Source: Crossaster papposus (lineage: Eukaryota; Echinodermata; Asteroidea; Velatida; Solasteridae). Taken from it: a DNA stretch of 64,000 nt. The notes beneath the pieces are model-generated. The model did not search any database. It was not told the DNA's origin and worked only from the letters and a program-made list of their open reading frames with translations. The DNA is taken from NCBI GenBank assembly GCA_037893245.1, contig JBAIAA010000608.1, forward strand, positions 1,258,750 through 1,322,749, given 5' to 3'. This document shows positions 22,201 through 31,758 of this stretch, piece by piece. Both the position numbers and the translations under genes were made by a program. Every line of letters starts with the position of its first letter. Positions within the stretch are counted from its first letter, which is position 1.

Positions 22201-25200
22201 CCCCCCGCTCAGCTTTCCCAACTGCTCCCAGCAGGGGCCCCTTGGTATAGCACTCGTGGCTTATCTCGCCCGATCGCCAACATTGACTGCACGGATAATA
22301 TCGGCTAGGCCCGACTACCTCCCGGCCGGCGCGAGTATACCTCCCGGTGTCCAGTTCCGTCTGTGGAAAGGGTGGCCGATCGCACCCACCTCGGGCTCAC
22401 CCAGCCCCAGATCTGCGCCCGTCTTCTCCTGCCAGTCGAAGGCGACATTCGCCTCTGTCACTTCCAGTGGTAGTTCCTCCCCATCCGACTGGTCACTCAT
22501 GTCCGACGGCGGCCCCGCAGAAGGAACCCCCGGCGCTGGGCTGGATGCTGGAAATGCCTGCTAGTCTGGAGGCGGCTGTCCTTTCTCCGTAACTCGGTTG
22601 GGCTCCACCGGTTGGCCCCGTGCAGCGCGGCTCCACTAGTCCACCTGGGCGTCACCGAAGTACGGTTTCAGCCGGTTGAAATTTTGAACCACCTTGGCCT
22701 TGGCGCGAGGTGACTTCTGGATCCGGAATGTGACGTCGTCGGTCCTCTTCAGCACCACGAAGGGCCCATCCCACCAGCACTGCAGCTTGGGCGTGCGACC
22801 CACCTTCTTGGGGGGGGGGGGGGGGGTAGAGCCACACAGCGCGTCTAGGTTCGTAGCCGGCATCCTCCGCCCGACGATTTTACTGTTGCTTCTAGTACGT
22901 CTTGCCTTCCTTCAGGTGTAGCCGAGCGAATTCGTGAGCGCGGAGGAAAGGAACTGGGAGGAACGGTACGCCATCATGACGTATGGAAAGTGTTCGTTCC
23001 ATTACCAGTCATCCTGGTTCTCTTGCACGAACAGGCTCAACATCGTCTTGACGGTGCGGTTAAACCGCTCCACCATTCCGTCGGACTGAGGTTGTAACGG
23101 CGTAGTGCGGGTCTTGTGGACGCCCCGTAGAAGACAGGTGTCCTGAGGGAGCCATTCCTCGAACTCCCTCCCCTGATCCGTGTAGATCTCGAGGGAGGCG
23201 CCGAACCATGATGCTTGTATTCCCGGTCTTGGTCTTCGGGAACCGACCCGTGAGGTCGATTGCATGGCGCTGCTTCGGCGCACCCACCAAGTACTGCTGC
23301 AGTGGAGCCAGGAGGGGTCGAGGGGGTGGCTTTTTGGACCCACACTCCTCTGCCTGACGTCGCATCCATTGGAAGTACACTGACGCCTGTTTCAGCCGAG
23401 CAACCGCTGGGGCGACCCCAAGTGCCCCGATGTCCTGCCATAATGGGTCAACCGCAGGACGTTCTTCACCCGCGTCCGCGGGACCACTATCTTCCACGTC
23501 AGGGGTCCGCCATGGAGCTGCTCCCACCTTATCTGCAATACGCCGTGAGACAGTCGCAGGGTCCCCAACTGTCCACACCAGAACTTCGTGCTCTTGTCCA
23601 GGGCCGACAAGTCCGACCAGCCGGGTCTGGGAGCCCCATTCTTTAGCCACTGGGTGATTCGTCCCAACCCTGGGTTGTCGCGCTGTTCTCGTTTTAGCTT
23701 CTCGGGGTCCCAAGCCGCCAGGAGTCCCTCCACAGTGTTGGTCTCTTCCCACTCAGCTTCCCCAACTGCTCCCAGCAGGGGCCCCTTGGTATAGCGCTGG
23801 TGGCTGATCGCGCCTGATCGCCCACACTGACCGCACGGAATCATGGAGACGGCGTTAGCTTTCGTGTGCTTTTTGCCGCCCGGTGTTCCACGTCGAACTC
23901 GTAGCATCCCAGCCTCTGGATCCCCCTGGCCGTTTGCCCCTCCGGCTTACGACAGATGAACAACCACCGCAGGGATTCACGGTCCGTTCGAAGCAGGAAC
24001 CGTTCACCGAGGAGATAGTATTTGATAGTGCACGAAGTGGACCACAGCTAGGAACTCTCTCCGAGTGGTGCAGTAGTTGCGTTCGGACTTGGACAAGGTG
24101 CGGCTCCCGTAGGCGACCACCTGCTCGCCCTTTTCCCCTTCCTGTGTTAGCACTGCTCCGATGGTGCAGTTTCTGGCGTCCGTATCCAGTGATCTGTGTC
24201 AGGGTAACGCAGCACCGGCGCTGTGGTCAACGCGTCCTTAAGATGTTCGAACGCTGACTGGCAAGCACCCAACCAACAGGACGCTCTCTGGTTCTTGGTG
24301 GTCGGGGCATAAAGGGGGCGGGCGATTTCGGCAAAGTTCACGATTAACCACCTATAGTAGGAGGCGAGGCCAAGGAAACTCCGGACTTCGGTCAGGCTAC
24401 ACTTCTTGGACTTGAGTCTCAACTCCGCGGCCCGGAACCGTTCCAGGACTACTGCCAAACTCTGTTGGTTCTCCTCGAAGTCCGCCTCCACACGCTTACG
24501 TCACCCAGATAAACCACCGCCACCTGCCACTGCAGTCCCCTCAGCACTTGTTACATCAGGCGCTCGAAAGTCGCCGGGGCGTTAGACAGCCCGAACAGAA
24601 TCACGGTGAATTGATACAGCCCGTTCTGCATGCCAGGGCAAGGGTGCTGAACCACTTTGCCCCGCTATACGCGTCAAGGTTGTCCTCAATCCTGGGAATG
24701 GGATACGCGTCCTAGATTGTCACCTAGTTGACCCTCCAGGAGTCTACGCAGAAGCGGACGGTCCCGTTCTTCTTCCGAACCAGCACCACCGGCGTCGACT
24801 AAGGGCTACCTAGGGGTTCCACCACGCCACCCCGCAGCATCTGCTGGACCTGTTGGTCTGCCTCCTGTCGCTTATGGAGTGGCAACCTCCTCGCTTCTCC
24901 CGTGTTGATGGAGTGTCTGGTCAGCTCCGTGTGCCCAAAGCGACTGTCTGGGCCGGTGAACGCCCCGGCGAACTCCGTAAGTAACCCAACAAGCCGAAAA
25001 GAGTTAGGCCTGGTCGAGGCCCGCCGCCCCTCGTTCCAGGATGTCTTGTAGGTGAGGCGGAACCTCCGGTTGTGCGTCTCTTGGATGATGGCTAGCGGCA
25101 GACTCTCGCTGCTCTTCCTTCAGCTCTATCACGTCCAACTCTTCCACCGGCGAGAAGAAAGCCAAACGACTGCCCTGGTAGATCGTCACTGGGTCGGTCG

Positions 25201-28200
25201 TCGGGTTGAAGACTCTCACCGGCACGGTTTCCATTCTTGGTGTCAACCAGATCGGTGACGACCGCAACCCGGCAGTTGTCCGTAGCCTCAAAGTTGGGTT
25301 ACACCATCCCGACTCCCGCCTGCGACTCACTCCATATCTTGCCGTACATTTTAACGGTAGGATACACCATTGGTAATTGGTTGATTTATCGGGAATAGGT
25401 GGATTTGGGGGGTTGAAATTTACGTTTTACTATAGTAAATATCGTCTGAAGTTTGACAATCATGGATTCTGAGACAATCAAGAAAAACAGCGTTCTTTTT
25501 CAACCGGCGTCGGGCAGTGGTTCCTATGTTGTACTTGAGGTTTTTTTGCGCGATCGCCGTCCGGTGATCGTATTTGTTGTTAAATAAAATTCATTTTTGT
25601 TCGGAACAATTACAGGATATCTAGCGCAATATTTGTGCTGGATGCCTACAATCACTATTTACTTTCAATTAAAGATATTTCTTAATAATTCGGTAGTTAA
25701 TATTTTTGATATCTGAAAATGGTGTATCCTACAGAGGACAACATTCAACAAAAAGCGAACGCCCGCAAACTGAATCTCTTGTTCGTCTATTGTGCTTCTG
25801 TCCTCGAGAGTCATGTACACACTTGCATGTGGATGTGTGTAATGTACATGTATATTGTAATTTCAAAAAACGCTACCTTCTTGTGTCATTATACTATGGA
25901 CATATGGAGACTACATTGTGCCCACATGGGGAGATTATTTGGAAGTTTCGTTTATGTTTCATTAAATTTAAAGTGTTCTTGACCGGTGTGGCGAGCGAGT
26001 ATAGGACGTGTTACTTCGGTCCCCCACCGGAACCTGATCCTGATAATCCCGATCACTGGATGAAGCAAGCCATGCGAGAGATACGGAAGCGTTGCCGGGG
26101 AAATTGCGAACCTAAACCACCCGGTAAGTCGCCTTACTAATGCTATCTCCCGTCACATCGACTGCACAACATACTGTATTAATCGGCTTTCAAAACAAAA
26201 CACAAATCAAAACAAAAACCACCATTGTTCGTGCATGGTCTCATTCCCTAAATTTGTTTCCCAAATGTTAAATATCACTTAAAGCCAAGTGTTTGTTGGG
26301 GTTTGTTTGTTTGTTTATTTATTATTATTTGTATATAACAATATCGGTATCTTTTTACATAAACATCAGAAACACATTGGTTTGTTTTCTTGTTTGTTAC
26401 CAACAGAGTGTTTAAGTACGCAGCCTCTCGGCATGGAGGACGGGACAATCCAAGATGATCGCATCACAGCGTCCAGTAGTAACAATTATTGGCCTCCACA
26501 CCTGGCACGCCTCAACCTGCGCTCCGGCGCATGGGAAACCTTGAGGTTGGCATTACGTTATTACAATGCCACAAAACGCGCCCAAATGGTTTAATAGTCA
26601 TAGAAACGTGGAATCGGCTTTGTTTTCGTATACTTTTTTCTTTGTCTGTTTGTTTTTAATTCTAAACAAAATCTAGCCCAATCCCGATGCGCCGCTCAAT
26701 TATTGCACACTATTATACAGTTTCAATAATTGTGTTTTAGTTTCAAATCCATTTAAGCAATCGATTAAATCGCGTTGTTGTGTTATAATGTCACCAGTCT
26801 CGCATTACACATATAAACATTCGAATCTGATATGTAATTAAGATAAGTACATGTAGTTTGCAGTACTAGCACCATGTGGCTATTATTGTTTGTGAGTTGT
26901 GTGGTTCTGAAAGGAACTGGAGGGAACTCGACATTTTGGATAGTATGCTCTGCCCGTCCTCAGGAAACTAAGGGATTCCGACGGTGAAGCAGGGTTATAT
27001 TAAGCCTGGAAGCGATAAAGCGTACGAAGGATGTAACTGAGGGGTACTCATGCAGGACGCTTGGTGATCACTGAGGCGTGTCAGTGTAAAGGAAGAGACT
27101 GAAATGAAAAGTTGCCAAGGGTATAGGAGATCCATAGGCTGAAGAACTACGTGTCCTAGAGTACATAGGACTCATCGGACTGGGAGGTGATGGTGGGTGG
27201 GGCGCCAGATGTTGCTTCGCCGTTTGAATCCCTCAGTCTCCTTACGAAGGGCAGGGCATTCTGTCCGAAACGTTGAGATCCCTCCGTTTCTTGTTAGAAC
27301 CACACAACTCACTAGACAGAATGTCCACATGGTGCTACCGCAAACTACTTATCTTATTTATATTTTGCAATGCAAACCTTCAAACCTCTGGTCCTTTTTA
27401 GAACCACACAACTCACTAAAGAGAATTACCACATGGTGTTACATGTACACGTTGTTATATGTATCAGCTGATATAACAACAATGGTGATTTACAGGCGAT
27501 TTGTTTTCAAGCCACATACGTATCCCGTACGCGTATCTAATGGTTCCTATTCATCCCTTTACTCTGTGCACATAGCGCCATTGGTTCCTGGATAGAGGTG
27601 GACCTCGTTGAGAGTACAGTGTTGACAGGAGTAATCACACAGGGATGGGATAGCTCACGCCATGTGAAGCGGTACACGGTGGCGTATCAGAAGCAGCCCT
27701 CATCTGCCTATGAACACGTGACAGATGGAAACGGAAACATCAAGGTAAATGCCTATCTTAACTTAACAGGCTTTGCAGGTATTTAAAGGGCATGGGGCAG
27801 ATCGATTTCACGAAACGCCAAGACGGGTCTTAGAAAAAATAGTAACTCGTCCTAACTCGCGACCAAAGTTTAGACGCTTTAAACACGTCATAACCTCCAT
27901 AGAAACGCGGCTTAACTCGTCTTAACTTGAGATCGGTCCGAGGGTCGTCTTATCTCACGTGCGTTAATCTATATTATTATCTGGAAACCATTGCATTATC
28001 TTCTCGTTTTAGACAATGTCGGCCTAGAGTTAAAGTTTCGAAGAAAGACAACTATTATCAACAGGTTTCTTTTCAGTCGCGTGTATCGTAAAAATATATA
28101 TATTTATACGCCATCAACTAGTCGCCTCTGTCGTATAGAACGTGTAGAACTACCGTACGTGGTTGTATTACGCTGACTAGTTTGCGCGTTTCTTTTCAAC

Positions 28201-28569
28201 GATTGTTTACTCTAGCGGTAAAAAAACAAACATGAAACAGCTATCAAATTGGTAGTCGCGATGCGTCTTTCATAAGATGGGTTTATTGCAATCGATGTTA
28301 GGACACTTCTTCGTGCAGACTAGATAAATATTGTGCATGTGCTGCGGCGATGCGTTTCTGTGAAACATTCTTCGCCGAATGATTATTAACACCGCTAAAT
28401 GTAAACGTTTTGATTTCAGGAGTTCGTCGGTAACACTGATAGCAACACCCCGGTTACCAACCTGTTCGATAAGAGTGTAGTGACGAAGGCAGTGCGCATT
28501 CAGCCTACTGCCTGGGCCAGTTATAGTGTTGCTTTGCGGTTGGAGTTGCTTGGATGTCGACTTGATTAG
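16214..28569 (+). CDS. Secreted single-domain F5/8 type C (discoidin) protein, five exons
   Basis: Joining 16,214-16,259, 25,974-26,123, 26,407-26,545, 27,576-27,744 and 28,420-28,569 gives 654 nt and an open frame of 217 residues plus TAG; every junction has GT/AG and matching phase (1, 1, 2, 0). Residues 1-23 form a signal peptide with an A-L-V-L-M-L core. Residues 24-65 are a Pro/charged linker with Cys28, Cys56 and Cys60. Residues 67-214 are one complete discoidin domain: first Cys67, ITASSS at 85, ARLN at 99, WIEVDL at 117, GVITQG at 130, GNTD at 172, RIQP at 194 and closing LRLELLGC at 207-214. Family knowledge: such domains bind lipids or glycans outside the cell, with the first and last Cys bonded. 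The specific ligand is unknown. The ~9.7 kb intron 1 is filled with mobile elements. Confidence 0.8.
16345..16612 (-). mobile_element. tRNA-derived SINE in intron 1
   Basis: On the minus strand a tRNA-like head holds GGCGTGGTCG (A-box-like, near 16,600) and a perfect GGTTCGAATCC B box (complement of 16,550-16,560), followed by a body with TCCC/GGTTTTCAGTCC blocks and a short TTAATAATAG-type tail. The paralogous intron at about 47,040-47,095 reads through without it, showing the empty site. Edges are approximate. Confidence 0.7.
16676..16832. mobile_element. Short TIR element (GGTAGGATACACCATT ends), internally deleted
   Basis: Starts GGTAGGATACACCATT and ends AATGGTGTACCC. Its interior matches only the last part of the longer copy at 25,357-25,733, so it is a deletion derivative. 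The flanking DNA matches that at 47,100-47,145, where another copy sits in the same place in the paralogous intron. Confidence 0.7.
16850..17368 (-). pseudogene. Myb/SANT-like (Harbinger-type) remnant with internal inversion
   Basis: The minus strand encodes an N-terminal half of a Myb/SANT-like DNA-binding domain: FIAERFDILKDVLESKHNDV followed by KKKDAWEL. The expected second half, NRLSKLKSESKN, lies instead on the plus strand at about 17,035-17,090. Alignment with the copy at 57,035-57,301 places the inverted piece at about 16,975-17,115. Such domains accompany PIF/Harbinger transposases or derive from them. The remnant stops at ACCCTATTG (17,369), where retroelement-like DNA begins. Confidence 0.65.
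17369..18757 (-). mobile_element. Downstream end of retroelement cluster, with C2H2-like finger region
   Basis: Begins TGTAACG at 17,368, exactly where the Myb/SANT repeat is interrupted, so this is probably an insertion edge; TG start fits an LTR end but I find no second LTR. On the minus strand 18,530-18,660 reads HCGKAFTRSSNC..H...C and then YACEKGCGLRFYRE...HH, resembling C2H2/C2HC zinc fingers. A Pro-rich, GC-rich stretch follows to a frame containing YPDDVPLEFWEQLFKQTEF (about 17,800-17,870). A stop precedes the fingers and a poly-G run (18,684-18,706) interrupts the region. I do not know whether this belongs to the gypsy element. Confidence 0.4.
18758..20510 (-). pseudogene. Ty3/gypsy pol 3' end (integrase), tandem copy A
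   Basis: Minus-strand integrase pieces. The region around the catalytic Glu (MVERFN) is at 19,690-19,725, followed by HDITKFTPNMLMLGREV, and a C-terminal part with CWWNG and KSPRAKDKV ends near 19,083. Between them a G-rich run (about 19,300-19,340) breaks the frame. Frameshifts separate the first part (GHLG zinc-binding region missing or unreadable) from the core. Non-functional fragment. Confidence 0.75.
20511..22294 (-). pseudogene. Ty3/gypsy pol 3' end (integrase), tandem copy B
   Basis: The longest frame (20,776-21,453, 225 codons) runs from MVERFN through HDITKFTPNMLMLGREM to the chromodomain-like C-terminus (CWWDGPFVVLK, NRLKPYLGDA), with a Pro-rich linker coded by a G-run. Upstream, IHTDQGKEFE (second catalytic Asp) sits beside a 20-base poly-G insertion at 21,572-21,592, and a ~46-base poly-C tract is at 22,160-22,206. 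The copy joins copy A and copy C head to tail at GCACGG|ATAATA without an LTR between. Confidence 0.75.
22295..23838 (-). pseudogene. Ty3/gypsy pol 3' end (integrase), tandem copy C
   Basis: Contains the zinc-binding motif start (THYGRTSGHLG), IDLTGRFPKT with the first catalytic Asp, IYTDQGREFE with the second, and MVERFN with the Glu, but in different frames. An internal deletion near 22,941 removes the HDITKFTPN region present in copies A and B. This copy is contiguous with the reverse transcriptase part to the right, so it is probably the original 3' end. Confidence 0.75.
23839..25340 (-). pseudogene. Ty3/gypsy pol: protease-to-RNase H region, degraded
   Basis: Minus-strand order matches a gypsy-type pol. 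25,004-25,330 carries VPVRVFNPT...YQGSRLAFF and VPPHLQDILERG, typical between protease and reverse transcriptase. 24,500-24,800 carries fragments VVLVRKKNGTVRF and YPIPRIEDNLD, with YLGD where YxDD is expected and several stops. 24,147-24,491 carries RSFLGLASYYRWLI and CQSAFEHLKDALTTAPVL, the RT/RNase H connection. The gag and protease are absent; the left end of pol stops where a TIR element begins (25,357). Confidence 0.8.
25357..25733. mobile_element. TIR element (GTAGGATACACCATT ends), fullest copy
   Basis: 377 bp with 15-16 bp perfect terminal inverted repeats (GTAGGATACACCATT / AATGGTGTATCCTAC). No coding capacity. Partial relatives are at 16,676-16,832, 47,145-47,255 and 53,610-53,846. 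It lies in intron 1, just upstream of exon 2. Confidence 0.8.
25974..26123 (+). CDS. Discoidin gene exon 2 (end of signal peptide and Cys/Pro linker)
   Basis: Acceptor TTTAAAG|TG (25,973) and donor CCCG|GTAAGT (26,123), both phase 1. Joining to exon 1 restores a continuous hydrophobic signal sequence ending GVAS|EYRTC, which argues for this acceptor. The linker PPPEPDPDNPD then a basic REIRKRC stretch. Confidence 0.7.
26407..26545 (+). CDS. Discoidin gene exon 3 (N-terminal third of F5/8C domain)
   Basis: Acceptor CCAACAG|AG with a pyrimidine-rich tract before it; donor TTGAG|GTTGGC (weak, but the only GT in the right place and kept in the relic copies). Encodes ECLSTQPLGMEDG ... ITASSS ... 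ARLN ... GAW, the classic start of a discoidin domain. Confidence 0.75.
26546..27575 (+). other. Intron 3, containing a TIR element
   Basis: Shares its sequence with units 1, 2 and 4 downstream of their exon 3 relics. Holds the TIR element at 26,895-27,309 and, at about 27,399-27,440, a second solitary element end (AGAACCACACAACT). A palindromic stretch GTATCAGCTGATATAAC is at about 27,460-27,476. Confidence 0.6.
26895..27309. mobile_element. TIR element (AGTTGTGTGGTTCT ends), copy 3
   Basis: About 415 bp copy of the element at 2,330, in intron 3 of the discoidin gene. Confidence 0.7.
27576..27744 (+). CDS. Discoidin gene exon 4 (middle of F5/8C domain)
   Basis: Acceptor CACATAG|C, phase 2, donor ATCAAG|GTAAAT, phase 0. 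Encodes WIEVDL, GVITQG and VKRYTVAYQ, the central strands of the discoidin barrel. A paralogous exon is at 35,941-36,088, seven codons shorter. Confidence 0.8.
28420..28569 (+). CDS. Discoidin gene exon 5 (C-terminal third, stop)
   Basis: Acceptor TGATTTCAG|GAG, phase 0; ends CGACTTGATTAG. Encodes EFVGNTD, TPVTNLF, RIQPTAW and the closing LRLELLGC. I see no AATAAA close downstream; an ATTAAA variant lies near 29,023. Confidence 0.8.
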   Translation, partial: EFVGNTDSNTPVTNLFDKSVVTKAVRIQPTAWASYSVALRLELLGCRLD

Positions 28570-29390
28570 TTCTGCTGAAGTTTATAAGCGCTGTTCGTAT
28601 TCGCTACAAAACATTTTCCAAAGAAAACAAAACGGAAAATTGACATTTGACAAAAATATAGAGAACCGCCAGCTTAATATACCTAAACAATAACACCGGG
28701 CTGGAAATATATTATATTCTGTAAATAGAAAATATCGCAACAAAACCAATTGTGCTAGAATGTTTTGCTTTTGCTGAAAATATAATTGCTTTGTATTCAA
28801 CAATTATGGTATAAATTCCAGTGGCGTAAATCTATATCGGCGAGTGGAGGATGGGATAACTGAAAATGTACGGCCGTGAAAAATCTAAAAACGGAGAAAA
28901 TGGGGGTGGGGGAGGGCACATGTTTACATGTTTATGACACAAAAGGTACGTCATCTAAGGCAATATTGCGCAGTAACTTACACTACAGTGGTGCATTTAA
29001 ACCATTTGCAGTGTTCTTTTTATTAAAGGTGAAGGATAGACACTTTATTTTTTATTCTTACCACCGAAATCTAGGGGATGATCCAAAAGCGGAGGGTAAC
29101 ATACTCTTCCCTTGAAGTTAGGCCCATAGTAAACACATTTAAACGTCTGGTATTTGGCGTCACTAAAATACAAATTGCAATATCATCATACAATTATTTA
29201 GTTGTAAAGTAAATAGAGTCTCGTAATAGAACATATATGTTTTCTCTGCTATTTTTAAACAATTTTCATTCAAAGTCACCAACTCTCGCATTCAATGCTT
29301 TTACTAAACAAATTAAGTCATTTGCCATTTAATTGCAAATTGTTGGTCACTCTATTTAGATATTGTCTCGCGAATATTCGTCACCACAGT
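28570..29390 (+). repeat. 3' flank of the discoidin gene, duplicated at 36,926
   Basis: Matches 36,926-37,770 at an offset near 8,356, with roughly 7% differences in the first 185 bases compared by eye. Includes GC-poor DNA and a GGGGGTGGGGGAGGG stretch near 28,902. No gene recognised beyond the likely 3' UTR. Confidence 0.65.
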
Positions 29391-29392
29391 CT

Positions 29393-29700
29393 AAGCTGTT
29401 GCTGTAAGGCAACGTACATCCAGGGGTCGAATTCGTATGGTATCAATCAATTACAAACTTATGTGAAATACATTAGTCTGATGTGTGCTTGACTCACGCA
29501 CATATCCGACTCATTTATTTAACATAAGTTTAAAATTGATCTGTGAACAGCTTCAATGAATGTGATCAAAGGGTGAGCAAACTTTGAAATTGAACCATAA
29601 ATGACTAAATTGGTTTGGTAAAAGCGTATGGTTGTTTTAATAATGTCAAATTCGTTTAGGCTGTTGCCGAAGGGCAGCATTCACAGATCAAATTCGTCTT
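29393..29700. repeat. A / A-inverted / A foldback module, copy c
   Basis: Palindrome 29,393-29,553, with a shortened inverted arm (about 18 bp lost before AGCTTC) and TGACTCA at the centre. Third arm from about 29,660. Confidence 0.7.
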
Positions 29701-29715
29701 GATATTAATCAATAT

Positions 29716-29955
29716 GCCGTATTATTGAACGTTGAGGGCGCTGTACTCACGGTATTTGGGGGTATAATTAAAAGTGATTAGGAGATAATTCACGTCAGTT
29801 TAAATATTCTTACAGCTCCAAAATATTTTTTTTCTAATATTCAATTTTTAGATAAAAGTGAAGTTACTAAAACTACTTCAATAAACGCGATTTTGCATGT
29901 GTTAGTACTCAGAAAATGGCGTCTTACAGCGCCCTCATGCGGCCAAAAATACGGC
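29716..29955. mobile_element. Small TIR element (GCCGTATT ... GAGGGCGCTGT), copy c
   Basis: 240 bp copy of the element at 3,266. Confidence 0.7.
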
Positions 29956-30257
29956 GGATTTCAAACTTAGGTTAAAAACATTAGTCTGATAATTATGTGC
30001 GTGAAATATATATATATATATTGTTTTAATTTTAATTGGCAAGGTGGGTCAATGTCTTTGATCACTTTGAAATGTATGCAAATTTACGTATTTGGTTTAC
30101 CATGTATATCCCCATTCAGTGATCACCACAATGTCGCTCCCCAGGTTGTATCTTAAAATTGGGCGTGATCCATGGTCACACGTATTCTGGTGTTTATGAC
30201 TTCTGACTAGCGCCCTCAAAGAAAAGATACTAACAATTTGGAAGACCGCTAAACATA

Positions 30258-30330
30258 GGGCAAAATAGGTCAGTTGGTAGAACGCCGGTCCGGTATTCCG
30301 GAGGACACAGGTTCGAGACCCGCCTTGCCA
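30258..30330 (+). other. tRNA-like 73-mer, copy c (best described copy)
   Basis: Reads GGGCAAA at the 5' end and CTTGCCA at the 3' end, giving four Watson-Crick acceptor pairs. A-box-like GGTCAGTTGGTAGAACG, anticodon-like stem CCGG/CCGG around CCGGTAT (GGT at the anticodon position), T-arm GGTTCGAGACC. Departures from a working tRNA: an extra base between acceptor and D arm, C where U33 is expected, and mismatches in the acceptor and D stem. Probably a tRNA-derived repeat rather than a tRNA gene. Confidence 0.6.
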
Positions 30331-31088
30331 ATTTGTTTTGTTCACTTTGAACTTTCTGCAATTAAGTGTATGTATATTAAAATGCACGCAAATAATAGAA
30401 TATAGGTCGATTGTCGTGTTGCTGTGTAATAATTAATTTATGTGTATCAAAATGGGATTTGGAATAGAAATGATTGGAGAAAACAATAAACAGGTGATTA
30501 CACAATCGCAGTGTTTAGCCCCACATTAATGACATGTGAATGATCTATTCAGAATAGCCGGACATTTTGGGCACACTTATTTTCTATTTCTTAAAATTGA
30601 CTTTGATGTAATCGTTTATTTTTACTCAGCCTATACCTTGTTTCTACAAATTAGAAATTTGGGCGATGTAAGTAGCAAGGCGGAGGTACCTTGAGAGATT
30701 GGTGAATTAAAGTATCTTGCTGCCACTTTGGATGCTTACACCTGGTCTTAAAATACTCGAAAGACACCTCCCTTCCATATACAAGTGCCCAACCCTTTTC
30801 CCGAAACGAAACGACATATTCTAGGAGCTGGCTCCCAGACTATATCAACAGAACGCCACCAATAAATAAAGGTATAGGTATAAGTATAAACGATTACGCT
30901 AAAACATAATAGTTTATTGAAACAAAATTCATTCAAATTCATCAACTCCTCTCGTATTCAATTTTGTCCGGAGAAATACAACAAAATCGCACGCTTTTAC
31001 AGAACAAATTAAGTCATTTGCCATTTAATTGCAAATTGTTGGTCACTCTATTTAGACATTGTCTCGCCAATATTCGTCACCACAGTCT

Positions 31089-31440
31089 AAGCTGTTGCTG
31101 TAAAGCAACATACATCCAGGGATCGAATTCGTATGATATCAATCAATTTCAAACTGATGTGAAATAAATTTGACTGGTGTGTGCACGACTCATGCACATA
31201 TCCGACTAATTTATTTAACATAATTTTGAAATTGATCTGTGAATGCTGACTTTCGGCAACAGCTTCAACAAATGTGATCAAAGGGTGAGAAAGCGTTGAA
31301 ATTGAACCATAAATGACTAAATTGGTTTGGTAAAAGCGTATGATTGTTTTAATAATGTTAAATTCGTTTAGGCTGTTGCCAAATGGCAGCATTCACAGAT
31401 CAAATGTGTCTTGATATCAATCAATTTTAAACTAATATGT
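31089..31440. repeat. A / A-inverted / A foldback module, copy d
   Basis: Palindrome 31,089-31,265. The central AP-1-like heptamer is changed to CGACTCA. No small TIR element follows. Confidence 0.65.
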
Positions 31441-31685
31441 TAAATTTAATAGTCTGGTAATTATGTGCGTAATATGTATATATTGTTTTAATTTTAATTG
31501 GCAAGGTGGGTCAATGTCTTTGATCACTTTGAAATGTATGCAAATGTACCTATTTGGTTTACCATGTATATCCCCATTGAATGATCACCACAATGTCGCA
31601 CCCCAGGTTGTATTCTGGTGTTTATGACTTCTGACTAGCGCCCTCAAAGAAAAGATACTAACAATTTGGAAGACCGCTAAACATA

Positions 31686-31758
31686 GGGCAAAACAGATCA
31701 GTTGGTAGAACACCGCTCCGGTATTCCGAAGGTCGCAGGTTCGAGTCCCGCCTTGCCA
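31686..31758 (+). other. tRNA-like 73-mer, copy d
   Basis: GGGCAAAACAG start and CTTGCCA end. B-box-like GGTTCGAGTCC intact. Anticodon-like arm changed to ACCGCTCCGGTATTCCG. Confidence 0.6.

Noticed and set aside
18758-25340. An intact, active LTR retrotransposon
   Set aside because: No LTR pair, no gag or protease, YxDD changed, multiple stops and frameshifts, and a tandem triplication of the 3' part.
30258-30330. Functional tRNA-Thr gene
   Set aside because: Extra base after the acceptor, C at the U33 position, mismatches in acceptor and D stems, and eight drifting copies inside a repeat point to a tRNA-derived element.
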